Assembly (NCBI GenBank): GCA_943331145.2
Contig: CALQKL020000019.1
Coordinates: 1 to 18,514, forward strand
Source of the DNA: Chitinophaga pinensis
Lineage (GTDB): Bacteria; Bacteroidota; Bacteroidia; Chitinophagales; Chitinophagaceae
Direction of reading: 5' to 3'
Length of the DNA stretch: 18,514 nt
The notes below the pieces were generated by a model. The model had not been told where the DNA came from and ran no database searches. It worked only from the letters and a program-made list of their open reading frames with translations. This document shows positions 7,686 through 14,036 of this stretch, piece after piece. Within the stretch, counting starts at the first letter, position 1, and every line of letters starts with the position of its first letter. A program made the position numbers and the translations under genes.

Positions 7686-8417
7686 ATGAATCGATTCGGT
7701 TTGATTGGATTTCCACTAGGACATTCATTCTCTCAACAATATTTCAATAATAAATTCAAAACTGAAAACTTAAATGATTGCTTTTTTGAATTGTTTCCAA
7801 TTGAAAATGTCGAATCATTTCCTGAATTATTACATGCACATAAAGATTTAAAAGGCCTTGCCGTAACTATTCCCTACAAACAGACCATCATTAATTTTCT
7901 TACAAGTATTGATGAAGCGGCATCTGAAATAGGCGCTGTGAACTGTATAAAAATTTCATCTCAAAAAATAATTGGGTTTAATACAGATGTAATTGGATTT
8001 GAAAATTCCATTAAGCCAATCTTAAAACCTCACCATAAAAAAGCGCTAATATTAGGAACAGGGGGCGGTTCTAAAGCCGTTCAATTTGTCTTTAAAAAAT
8101 TGGGTATTGAATTTTTATTGGTGAGCAGATCAGAAAATCAACAGCATATTCAATATCAAGATATCAATGAATTGATTTGCGATGACTATAACATTATTGT
8201 TAATGCTACTCCAGTAGGAATGACTCCAAACAATGATAAATGTCCAGAAATTCCGTTTCAATTTTTAAGTGAGAAACATCTTTTGTTTGATTTGATTTAT
8301 AACCCAGCCGAAACATTGTTTTTACAAAAAGGAAGAGAAGCTGGTGCACAAACAAAAAACGGGCACGAAATGCTCATTACTCAAGCAGAAGCCAATTGGA
8401 AGATTTGGAATCAGTAA
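7686..8417 (+). CDS. aroE: Shikimate dehydrogenase
   Basis: AroE reduces 3-dehydroshikimate to shikimate with NADPH in aromatic amino acid synthesis. It has 243 residues, slightly short for the family, as is usual in Bacteroidota. The shikimate-binding domain opens with G-F-P-L-G-H-S-F-S; Ser14 and Ser16 are the binding serines. Catalytic Lys65 sits in V-T-I-P-Y-K, followed by G-A-V-N-C near 83-87, and catalytic Asp101 sits in G-F-N-T-D. The nucleotide-binding loop is G-T-G-G-G-S-K-A at 124-131, then N-A-T-P-V-G-M. The C-terminal part has D-L-I-Y-N-P and N-G-x-x-M-L-x-x-Q-A. The start codon is 2 bases past the stop of the phosphosulfolactate synthase gene, implying translational coupling. A terminator hairpin follows and overlaps the end of the convergent thioesterase gene. 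Confidence 0.95.
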   Translation: MNRFGLIGFPLGHSFSQQYFNNKFKTENLNDCFFELFPIENVESFPELLHAHKDLKGLAVTIPYKQTIINFLTSIDEAASEIGAVNCIKISSQKIIGFNTDVIGFENSIKPILKPHHKKALILGTGGGSKAVQFVFKKLGIEFLLVSRSENQQHIQYQDINELICDDYNIIVNATPVGMTPNNDKCPEIPFQFLSEKHLLFDLIYNPAETLFLQKGREAGAQTKNGHEMLITQAEANWKIWNQ

Positions 8418-8423
8418 TATAGG

Positions 8424-8454
8424 CTGCTTAAAAATTAAGTAGTTTTTATTTTTT
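8424..8454 (+). terminator. Terminator after aroE
   Basis: CTGCTTAA (8424-8431) pairs with TTAAGTAG (8435-8442), one G-T wobble and an AAA loop, followed by TTTTTATTTTTT. It starts 6 bases after the aroE stop and overlaps the last codons of the convergent thioesterase gene. The minus strand has no T tract, so it acts for aroE only. Confidence 0.55.
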
Positions 8455-8869
8455 CTAAAAAAACATCAGGAATGCTACTTGTTTTTTTAGCCGTGTAATC
8501 AAAAAAAATCAATCCAGTTTTTGCGATAGCTGATTTTATATTTTCTCCATTTTTATTTACGTTCAACCTATAATAGAGTTCAAAACCCAATGGGGTTATA
8601 TCTCCCACGCTCAATTCGATTTGAATAACATCACCGTAAAACATTTCTTTTAAATAATTTACTGCAAGCTCATTCATGATGATGCTTTTTCCTTCTATAT
8701 TTAATTCGGTATAATTTAAACTAAATAACCAGTGAACCCTTGCTTCATGTAAAATGCTCACCAAAGCATCATTCCCAAGATGGTTGCCATAGTTGATATC
8801 CGTTATTCTAACGGGGATGGTTAAATCATGTATAATATTTTCAGGGAAAATCAGTTTAATTCTTGCCAT
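8435..8869 (-). CDS. Hotdog-fold acyl-CoA thioesterase (4HBT/YbgC-like)
   Basis: It has 144 residues, the length of a single hotdog domain. The start is typical: I-P-V-R-I-T-D-I-N-Y-G-N-H-L-G-N near residues 18-33, corresponding to V-R-x-x-D-x-D-x-x-G-H-V-x-N of YbgC/FadM-type thioesterases, then the long helix with H-E-A-R. Later strands carry V-N-Y-L-K-E-M-F-Y-G-D and G-F-E-L-Y-Y-R-L. The Asp of the classic D-x-D pair is partly changed (T-D-I-N), so substrate range is unclear; hydrolysis of acyl-CoA or acyl-ACP thioesters is expected. Its start overlaps the 3' end of rdgB by 14 bases in another frame, so the two are translationally coupled. Confidence 0.82.
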   Translation of the reverse strand: MARIKLIFPENIIHDLTIPVRITDINYGNHLGNDALVSILHEARVHWLFSLNYTELNIEGKSIIMNELAVNYLKEMFYGDVIQIELSVGDITPLGFELYYRLNVNKNGENIKSAIAKTGLIFFDYTAKKTSSIPDVFLEKIKTT

Positions 8870-9446
8870 GGTAATTATTTAAAAATGCTATAAGTTTATG
8901 AGTGGCTTTTTTACGGTGACTGTATTTGTTCTTTTCTTTCAAATTCATTTCGCCAAATGTTTTCACATCTCCATTTGGGATAAAAACAGCATCATAACCA
9001 AAGCCATTATTCCCTTTGATTTCGTTGGTGATTACTCCTTCACAAATGCCTTCAAAAAGAAAATATTCATTATCAATAATTAACGAAATGACGGTCCGGA
9101 AACGTGCATTTCTATTAAAATTCCCCTCAAGAGTATTCAACAATTTCCTGATGTTATTTTCATTATTGGCTTCATCTCCAGCATAGCGTGCACTTCTAAC
9201 GCCTGGTTCGCCATTTAAAGCGTCAACCTCTAAGCCTGTATCTTCACTGAAACAATTTTTCCCAAATAGACGGTGAATGGTTGATGATTTTTCCACTGCA
9301 TTTTCTTCAAGTGTTTGATGTGGCTCTGGAATATCAATATCAATTTCTGCTTCTTGCAAACTTTTAATAAGAATATTTTTATCCATTAATGATTGCACTT
9401 CAATTACTTTATTTTGGTTGTTGGTGGCAAAAATTAGCTCAATCAT
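8856..9446 (-). CDS. rdgB: Non-canonical purine NTP pyrophosphatase, RdgB/HAM1 family
   Basis: RdgB hydrolyses dITP, ITP and XTP to monophosphates and pyrophosphate, keeping deaminated purines out of DNA and RNA. It has 196 residues, normal for the family. Motifs in order: F-A-T-N-N-Q-N-K-V-I-E at 6-16 (substrate loop), S-E-D-T-G-L-E-V-D-A-L-N-G-E-P-G (catalytic Asp and metal site), S-A-R-Y-A-G, G-N-N-G-F-G-Y-D-A-V-F, and the C-terminal S-H-R-K-K-A base-recognition motif. It is the middle gene of a three-gene minus-strand unit: 9 bases separate it from the upstream gene's stop and it overlaps the thioesterase start by 14 bases. Confidence 0.96.
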   Translation of the reverse strand: MIELIFATNNQNKVIEVQSLMDKNILIKSLQEAEIDIDIPEPHQTLEENAVEKSSTIHRLFGKNCFSEDTGLEVDALNGEPGVRSARYAGDEANNENNIRKLLNTLEGNFNRNARFRTVISLIIDNEYFLFEGICEGVITNEIKGNNGFGYDAVFIPNGDVKTFGEMNLKEKNKYSHRKKATHKLIAFLNNYHGKN

Positions 9447-9455
9447 TGTAGTTGT

Positions 9456-9956
9456 TTATATTTCAAAAATTTGTTTCAAGCAATTCCAAAGCGCTTTTTT
9501 TTCATTAACATCTTTCGAAATTTCAGTTAAAGATGAACCAAATACCAATTGAATATTTTGGTTTTCAAAAGGTTGGTATTTATCGGAATAATCAGGTAAA
9601 TTAAATTTTTGATGAATAGTACCTAGTATTAAAACTAATTTGGGTTTAAAATGGTCAACTGATTTTTGATAATTGTAATCAAGGTTAGAAGCGGTATTAA
9701 AAACAACTACATCTGAAAAAGTTAGTTTACAAGCTGTGAGAATTCCGGTTAAGAAGCGAAGGTCTTCATCATTTAAATGAAGTATTTCTAAATTATTTAC
9801 CAGAATTAAAATGTTTTTTAAATTATCTCCTAAAAAATACACCTTTTTTTCATTTAACTTTTCAGGTTTTGATTGCTTATCATCTAATACTATCAATGAA
9901 TCTTTATATAATTCTGGTAACAATGATGTAGGGATTTGAAAGTTGTCTAAACTCAT
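9456..9956 (-). CDS. Uncharacterised Bacteroidota protein, DNA pol III psi-like C-terminus
   Basis: It has 166 residues, no signal peptide or membrane segment, and no named family that I recognise with confidence. It shows alternating hydrophobic strands and helices: K-V-Y-F-L-G near 38-43, I-L-I-L-V-N-N near 49-55, then L-T-G-I-L-T-A-C-K-L-T-F-S-D-V-V-V-F-N near 69-87, then L-V-L-I-L-G near 107-112. The C-terminus has F-G-S-S-L-T-E-I-S-K-D-V-N followed by K-K-A-L-W-N-C-L-K. The order and the closing S-x-L-x-x-L/I...K-x-x-L-W-x-x-L resemble HolD, the psi subunit of the clamp-loader complex, which is not normally annotated in Bacteroidota. This is a pattern-level likeness only. It starts the unit with rdgB and the thioesterase and is divergent from ilvE. 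Confidence 0.75.
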   Translation of the reverse strand: MSLDNFQIPTSLLPELYKDSLIVLDDKQSKPEKLNEKKVYFLGDNLKNILILVNNLEILHLNDEDLRFLTGILTACKLTFSDVVVFNTASNLDYNYQKSVDHFKPKLVLILGTIHQKFNLPDYSDKYQPFENQNIQLVFGSSLTEISKDVNEKKALWNCLKQIFEI

Positions 9957-9967
9957 GGTTATTGGTA

Positions 9968-9995
9968 TTTACCGCCTTTATTTTTTGTTTCTTTG
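9968..9995 (+). promoter_or_regulatory. Putative ilvE promoter
   Basis: TTTCTTTG at 9988-9995 differs from TAnnTTTG at one base and lies 16 bases after TTTA (9968-9971). The ATG at 10013 would have a leader of about 12 bases. This argues against the in-frame TTG at 9962 as the start. Confidence 0.38.
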
Positions 9996-10012
9996 CAGTA
10001 AAATTAACGAAT

Positions 10013-11077
10013 ATGATTGCAGCAGTCGATATTAAAATTACAAAAATTGCTCAAAGCAAGTTAAGTGATGTAAATCTAGAAAACATTCCATTTGGAAAAT
10101 ATTTTACCGATCATATGTTGGAGGTTGATTATGAAAACGGCCAATGGGGAACCGTTGAAATAAAACCATATCAAGAAATTTCTATTGCGCCATCACTAGC
10201 TGCACTACACTATGGTCAGGCAATTTTTGAAGGTGTTAAAGCTTATCGTAATCCAGCTGGCGAAGTACATGTATTTAGACCACATGATAATTTTAGGCGG
10301 TTTAATATTTCAGCCGAAAGAATGCAGATGCCAACTATACCAGAAGATATTTTTATGGAAGGCTTGAAGACGCTTATTAAGTTAGATTCAAATTGGGTTC
10401 CAAGTCAGCCCGATCATTCATTATATATTAGACCATTTATGTTTAGTACTGATGAAATGATTGGTGTAAAACCAAGTGATAAATATAAGTTCATGATTAT
10501 TTTAAGTCCAACAGGGCCTTATTATAATACACCAATGCGCATTTATGTGGAAGAACAATATGTTAGAGCAGTGCCTGGCGGTGTTGGTTATGCAAAAGCA
10601 GCCGGAAATTATGGAGCAGCAATGCACGCAACTGCAGAAGCAAAGAAAAATGGGTATGATCAAGTATTGTGGACAGATGCTTTCGAACATAAATATGTAC
10701 AAGAGTGTGGCACGATGAACGTATTTTTTATAATTGGAAATACGGTAATTACGCCAGATCTAGGGGCAGGTACCATATTGGCAGGCGTTACTCGTGATAG
10801 TGTTATGGCCGTTTTAAAAGAAATGGGATTAACCATTGAAGAAAGGGCTTTAAGTATAGATGAAATTATTCAAGCACATAAAGATGGGTTGTTAAAAGAG
10901 GTTTTTGGAACAGGTACAGCTGCTACAATTTCTTTAATAAAAGAATTACGTTACAAAGATTATGTGATGGAATTTGATACAGATCGTTGGCAAATTTCAA
11001 ATGAATTGAAAAATCGTTTAAATGCAATTCGTTATGGGACAGCCCCTGATAATCACTTTTGGATGTTTAAAATCTAG
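10013..11077 (+). CDS. ilvE: Branched-chain amino acid aminotransferase
   Basis: This PLP enzyme interconverts leucine, isoleucine and valine with their 2-oxo acids. From the ATG at 10013 it has 354 residues, the usual length for the longer (eukaryote-like, type II) branched-chain aminotransferases. The PLP Lys is Lys195 in Y-A-K-A-A-G-N-Y-G. Other landmarks are Y-G-Q-A-I-F-E-G-V-K-A-Y near 64-75, L-Y-I-R-P-F-M-F, Q-E-C-G-T-M-N and F-G-T-G-T-A-A. The frame extends 17 codons upstream to a TTG at 9962; those residues are hydrophobic, unlike family N-termini, and run across the promoter-like element, so I reject them. It is a single gene, divergent from the psi-like gene with 56 bases between them. 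Confidence 0.95.
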   Translation: MIAAVDIKITKIAQSKLSDVNLENIPFGKYFTDHMLEVDYENGQWGTVEIKPYQEISIAPSLAALHYGQAIFEGVKAYRNPAGEVHVFRPHDNFRRFNISAERMQMPTIPEDIFMEGLKTLIKLDSNWVPSQPDHSLYIRPFMFSTDEMIGVKPSDKYKFMIILSPTGPYYNTPMRIYVEEQYVRAVPGGVGYAKAAGNYGAAMHATAEAKKNGYDQVLWTDAFEHKYVQECGTMNVFFIIGNTVITPDLGAGTILAGVTRDSVMAVLKEMGLTIEERALSIDEIIQAHKDGLLKEVFGTGTAATISLIKELRYKDYVMEFDTDRWQISNELKNRLNAIRYGTAPDNHFWMFKI

Positions 11078-11156
11078 TTTTTTACGCCCAAAAACAAACA
11101 AATAATATTGTAAAAAAGCAGTCAAAAAATTATTTTTCATTTTTTTAAGATATTTT

Positions 11157-11187
11157 TTTCTTTTTCAAATGAATATAGTTACCTTTG
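11157..11187 (+). promoter_or_regulatory. rpsL-rpsG promoter
   Basis: TACCTTTG at 11180-11187 matches TAnnTTTG exactly, 19 bases after TTTC (11157-11160). The leader to the ATG at 11214 is about 20 bases. This is the most convincing promoter in the window before a known gene. Confidence 0.65.
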
Positions 11188-11213
11188 CCGTCCAAAAAAT
11201 AAATGGTTTATAG

Positions 11214-11594
11214 ATGCCAACAATTCAACAATTAGTAAGAAAAGGAAGAGAAATTATCAAAGCGAAAAGTAAATCAAGGGCTTTAGATAGTTGTCCTCAA
11301 CGTAGAGGTGTATGTACAAGAGTGTATACAACTACTCCTAAAAAACCAAATTCAGCGTTACGTAAAGTAGCGAAAGTACGTTTAACCAATAAAATTGAGG
11401 TTATTGCCTACATCCCAGGTGAAGGTCATAATTTACAAGAGCACTCTATCGTATTGATACGTGGAGGCAGGGTTAAAGATTTACCAGGTGTAAGATATCA
11501 CATCGTTCGTGGTAGCTTAGATACCGCTGGCGTAAAAGATCGTAAACAAAGCCGCAGTAAATACGGAACTAAAAAAGAAAAAGCAAAAAAATAG
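11214..11594 (+). CDS. rpsL: 30S ribosomal protein S12
   Basis: S12 sits at the decoding centre of the small subunit. It has 126 residues with the full family sequence: P-T-I-Q-Q-L-V-R-K-G-R at the start, T-T-P-K-K-P-N-S-A-L-R-K at 40-51 and G-G-R-V-K-D-L-P-G-V-R at 84-94. Lys43, Lys44 and Lys88, where streptomycin-resistance changes usually fall, are all wild type, so S12 gives no sign of resistance. Asp89 is the residue methylthiolated by RimO in other bacteria. The tail is Lys-rich. It begins a two-gene transcript with rpsG, 39 bases downstream. Confidence 0.98.
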   Translation: MPTIQQLVRKGREIIKAKSKSRALDSCPQRRGVCTRVYTTTPKKPNSALRKVAKVRLTNKIEVIAYIPGEGHNLQEHSIVLIRGGRVKDLPGVRYHIVRGSLDTAGVKDRKQSRSKYGTKKEKAKK

Positions 11595-11633
11595 TACATC
11601 ATAGTCAGTAATACGACTAAAAAAATATAAACA

Positions 11634-12101
11634 ATGCGTAAGTCACAACCGAAAAAGATTCCATTAGCACCAGATCCAAAATTCAACGACAAGTTGGTTA
11701 CAAGATTCGTAAACAACTTAATGTGGGAAGGTAAAAAAAGTGGTGCGTTCATTATTTTTTATGATTCTTTAGATAAGGTAACAAAAATTACCGGAGAAGA
11801 TGGATATGAAGTTTGGAAAAGAGCATTAACCAACATCACTCCAGGTGTTGAAGTTAGAAGTCGCAGAATTGGTGGCGCTACTTTCCAAATTCCTTCAGAA
11901 GTTCGTCCTGATAGAAAAATTTCTTTAAGCATCAAATGGATGATACGTTACAGCCGTGAAAGAAACGGACGTAGCATGGCTGATAAATTAGCTAATGAAA
12001 TCGTTGCTGCAAGTAAAGGTGAAGGTGCTTCATTCAAAAAGAAAGAAGATACCCATCGTATGGCTGAAGCTAATAAAGCTTTCGCTCACTTTAAAGTTTA
12101 A
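11634..12101 (+). CDS. rpsG: 30S ribosomal protein S7
   Basis: S7 starts assembly of the 30S head and binds the 3' domain of 16S rRNA and the exit-site region. The 155 residues are normal for the family. It opens with M-R-K-S-Q-P-K-K and carries V-T-R-F-V-N-N-L-M near 22-30, V-E-V-R-S-R-R-I-G-G-A-T-F-Q-I-P (the rRNA-binding beta hairpin) and R-M-A-E-A-N-K-A-F-A-H-F near the end. S7 is the translational autoregulator of the str operon in E. coli; whether it acts so here is unknown. fusA, which usually follows, is absent: a terminator comes 22 bases after the stop. Confidence 0.98.
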   Translation: MRKSQPKKIPLAPDPKFNDKLVTRFVNNLMWEGKKSGAFIIFYDSLDKVTKITGEDGYEVWKRALTNITPGVEVRSRRIGGATFQIPSEVRPDRKISLSIKWMIRYSRERNGRSMADKLANEIVAASKGEGASFKKKEDTHRMAEANKAFAHFKV

Positions 12102-12123
12102 TAAACTTATTTTAATAGTATTT

Positions 12124-12154
12124 AAAAAGCCATTCTGTAAAGAGTGGCTTTTTT
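12124..12154 (+). terminator. Terminator after rpsG
   Basis: A stem pairs AAAAAGCCATTCT with AGAGTGGCTTTTT around a GTAA tetraloop (12137-12140), with one T-G wobble, followed by a T run to 12154. It ends the rpsL-rpsG transcript. Confidence 0.9.
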
Positions 12155-12245
12155 GTTTTGAAGCATTAACGGGGTTTAATTCGCTACGCTGGTTTAAATG
12201 TTTAATGGTTTAAGGCTGATCGATTTTTTGTTTTTTACATTAAAA

Positions 12246-12269
12246 AACCCACGGTTGAAACCGTGGGTT
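12246..12269. repeat. REP-like palindrome, copy 1
   Basis: AACCCACGGTT (12246-12256) and AACCGTGGGTT (12259-12269) are perfect 11-bp arms around a GA centre. The same CCCACGGTT/AACCGTGGG core recurs 66 bases downstream. No T tract follows on the plus strand; on the minus strand the hairpin runs into a T-rich stretch, so a terminator role there is possible but the next gene's terminator lies earlier. Confidence 0.8.
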
Positions 12270-12313
12270 ACGAAATATTTTAATGATTAAAATTGAAAAA
12301 TGATTGATCTTCT

Positions 12314-12333
12314 CCCACGGTTAAAACCGTGGG
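12314..12333. repeat. REP-like palindrome, copy 2
   Basis: CCCACGGTT (12314-12322) and AACCGTGGG (12325-12333) are perfect 9-bp arms around an AA centre, identical in core to copy 1. An outer, AT-rich inverted repeat encloses this copy: 12271-12284 pairs with 12336-12347 apart from a 2-base bulge. Confidence 0.8.
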
Positions 12334-12454
12334 CTATTAAAATTTCGAAGAAATTGAAAATTGTATGATGTGGAAGAAACTATACTTTGTTGTTCCTTAT
12401 TTCCAAAAAAACTTACAGTACACTCAGATAGTTCGAGAAACAGAGAGTGAACGA

Positions 12455-12508
12455 AGAAAAAACTCAGAACTCAATGATCGCTTTCGCTCTCATTTTCGCT
12501 CTGAGTTG
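12455..12508 (-). terminator. Structured terminator of the dipeptidase gene
   Basis: On the minus strand, AACTCAGA (12507-12500) pairs with TCTGAGTT (12468-12461) and is followed by a TTTTTT run (12462-12457). Inside the 31-base loop, AATGA pairs with TCATT and a GC-GAAA-GC hairpin with a GNRA loop fits. It lies 16 bases past the stop codon, in the right place and orientation. Confidence 0.6.
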
Positions 12509-12523
12509 TAGTATCCAGCGAAA

Positions 12524-13888
12524 CTACATTTCCGCAAAATACTTATAGAAATATGGAATCGTTTCTATTCCTTTATAGAAATTAGCGATATCGAATTTTT
12601 CATTTGGACTATGCAAATTATCACTATCCAAACCAAAGCCCATGAATACAACTTTTAATCCAAGTTCTTTTTCAAACAAAGAACAAATTGGAATACTTCC
12701 TCCGCCTCTTACAGGGATTGGTGCTTTTCCAAACGTAGTTTCCATTGCTTTTGCTGCAGCCTGATAAGGCTTGCTATCAATTGGTGTCATATAAGGCTCA
12801 CCACCATGGTGCAATTCCGCTTTTATGTCAACATTAGCAGGTGCAATTTTTTTCAAATGATTGATTAATAAATCAGTCATTTTTTGTGAAATTTGGTTAG
12901 GAACCAAACGAGCAGATATTTTAGCAAATGCTTTTGAAGGCAATACTGTTTTTGCGCCTTCTCCAGTATAACCACCCCAAATACCATTCAACTCTAAAGT
13001 AGGACGAATTCCTGTTCTTTCATTTGTAGTAAATCCTTTCTCTCCCCATAATTCTTTTACGCCTAAATCAGCCGCATATTCTTTCTCATCAAATGGTGCT
13101 AAAGCCATTAGTTTACGCTCTTCTGGTGTTGCTTCTACCACATCATCATAAAATCCAGGGATTGTAATATGATTGTTTTCATCATGCAAAGAAGCAATCA
13201 TTTTTGCCAAAATTGTAATTGGGTTGGCAACAGCTCCACCATAAACACCACTGTGTAAATCACGGTTTGGTCCTGTTACCTCAACTTCAATATAACTTAA
13301 TCCACGAACACCAATATCGATACTTGGTGTATCCAAACTAATCATTGCACTATCACTAATTAATACACAATCCGCTTTTAATAATTCTTTATGTGTAGCT
13401 ACAAAAGTTCCAAGATTTGGAGATCCAACTTCTTCTTCACCTTCTATACAAAACTTTACATTACAAGCCAATGAATCGGTTTTAACCATTGTTTCAAAAG
13501 CTTTTACATGCATGTAAACTTGACCTTTATCATCACAACTTCCTCTTGCAAATATTTTACCATCAATTACAGTTGGATCAAATGGGCCACTGTTCCATAA
13601 TTCAAGCGGTTCTGCAGGTTGAACATCATAATGTCCATAAACCAAAACAGTTGGTTTTGAAGGATCAAATATTTTTTCACCATAAACAATTGGATGACCT
13701 ATAGTTTGATAGATTTCTACTTTGTCTGCACCTGCTTCCATTAATCTACTTTTAATGGCCTCTGCACATGAAATCATGTCTGCTTTGTGCTCAGATTTTG
13801 CACTAACACTAGGTATACGAAGCAATTCAAATAGTTCACTCAAAAATCTGTCTTTATTTTTTTCTTGATATTCTTTCCAATTTTCCAT
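12524..13888 (-). CDS. M20-family metallopeptidase (dipeptidase)
   Basis: A two-zinc dipeptidase of the CNDP/M20 family, 454 residues, the normal length. The expected metal and catalytic residues are present: His86 and Asp88 in Y-G-H-Y-D-V-Q-P, Asp119 in R-G-S-C-D-D-K-G (bridging ligand), Glu152 (general base) and Glu153 in I-E-G-E-E-E-V-G-S, Asp179 in I-S-D-S, and His426 in N-L-H-S-P-N-E. The lid/dimerisation domain begins near residue 197 with R-G-L-S-Y-I-E-V-E-V-T-G and includes D-L-H-S-G-x-Y-G-G. There is no signal peptide, so it is cytoplasmic and probably hydrolyses short peptides taken up or released in protein turnover. Exact substrate is unknown. It is a single-gene unit with its own promoter-like element and terminator. 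Confidence 0.93.
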   Translation of the reverse strand: MENWKEYQEKNKDRFLSELFELLRIPSVSAKSEHKADMISCAEAIKSRLMEAGADKVEIYQTIGHPIVYGEKIFDPSKPTVLVYGHYDVQPAEPLELWNSGPFDPTVIDGKIFARGSCDDKGQVYMHVKAFETMVKTDSLACNVKFCIEGEEEVGSPNLGTFVATHKELLKADCVLISDSAMISLDTPSIDIGVRGLSYIEVEVTGPNRDLHSGVYGGAVANPITILAKMIASLHDENNHITIPGFYDDVVEATPEERKLMALAPFDEKEYAADLGVKELWGEKGFTTNERTGIRPTLELNGIWGGYTGEGAKTVLPSKAFAKISARLVPNQISQKMTDLLINHLKKIAPANVDIKAELHHGGEPYMTPIDSKPYQAAAKAMETTFGKAPIPVRGGGSIPICSLFEKELGLKVVFMGFGLDSDNLHSPNEKFDIANFYKGIETIPYFYKYFAEM

Positions 13889-13925
13889 GTTTGAAGTTTT
13901 TTATTTTATTATAATTACGAGTATG

Positions 13926-13954
13926 CAAATGTATTGTTTTAAGGCCAATTCAAT
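13926..13954 (-). promoter_or_regulatory. Putative promoter of the dipeptidase gene
   Basis: On the minus strand TACATTTG (13933-13926) matches TAnnTTTG exactly. ATTG (13954-13951) lies 17 bases upstream. The start codon at 13888 would follow a leader of about 30 bases. Confidence 0.5.
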
Positions 13955-13999
13955 TGTGGATAATTTTCGAAATTGTGTAGATAAATAATGATTTTTTTT

Positions 14000-14030
14000 C
14001 TTGAAAATCAAACAAGCAAATTTACTTTTG
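14000..14030 (+). promoter_or_regulatory. Orphan plus-strand promoter-like sequence
   Basis: CTTG at 14000-14003, a 19-base spacer and TACTTTTG at 14023-14030, an exact TAnnTTTG. No plus-strand gene follows: the next 2 kb are genes on the minus strand. Arms ACAAGCAA (14012-14019) and TTGCTTGT (14039-14046) form an 8-bp dyad straddling the -7 and expected start site. Confidence 0.42.
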
Positions 14031-14036
14031 CGCTAA

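Larger units (their letters stand above)
12102..12523. other. Non-coding stretch between rpsG and the dipeptidase gene
   Basis: These 422 bases hold no credible gene. They contain the rpsG terminator, three GGTTTAA heptamers about 17-18 bases apart (12173, 12191, 12208), two REP-like hairpins (12246-12269 and 12314-12333) and, on the minus strand, the terminator of the dipeptidase gene (12455-12508). The segment 12350-12450 shows nothing I can name. Confidence 0.8.

Noticed and set aside
9962..10012. TTG start extending ilvE by 17 codons
   Set aside because: The added residues are hydrophobic and not family-like, and they run through the likely promoter.
12173..12214. Three GGTTTAA heptamers as iterons of a replication origin
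   Set aside because: Short, AT-rich and few; no DnaA boxes or dnaA/dnaN genes nearby.
12246..12333. CRISPR array
   Set aside because: Only two palindromic units with differing arm lengths and no cas genes; the gap between them is not a set of regular spacers.
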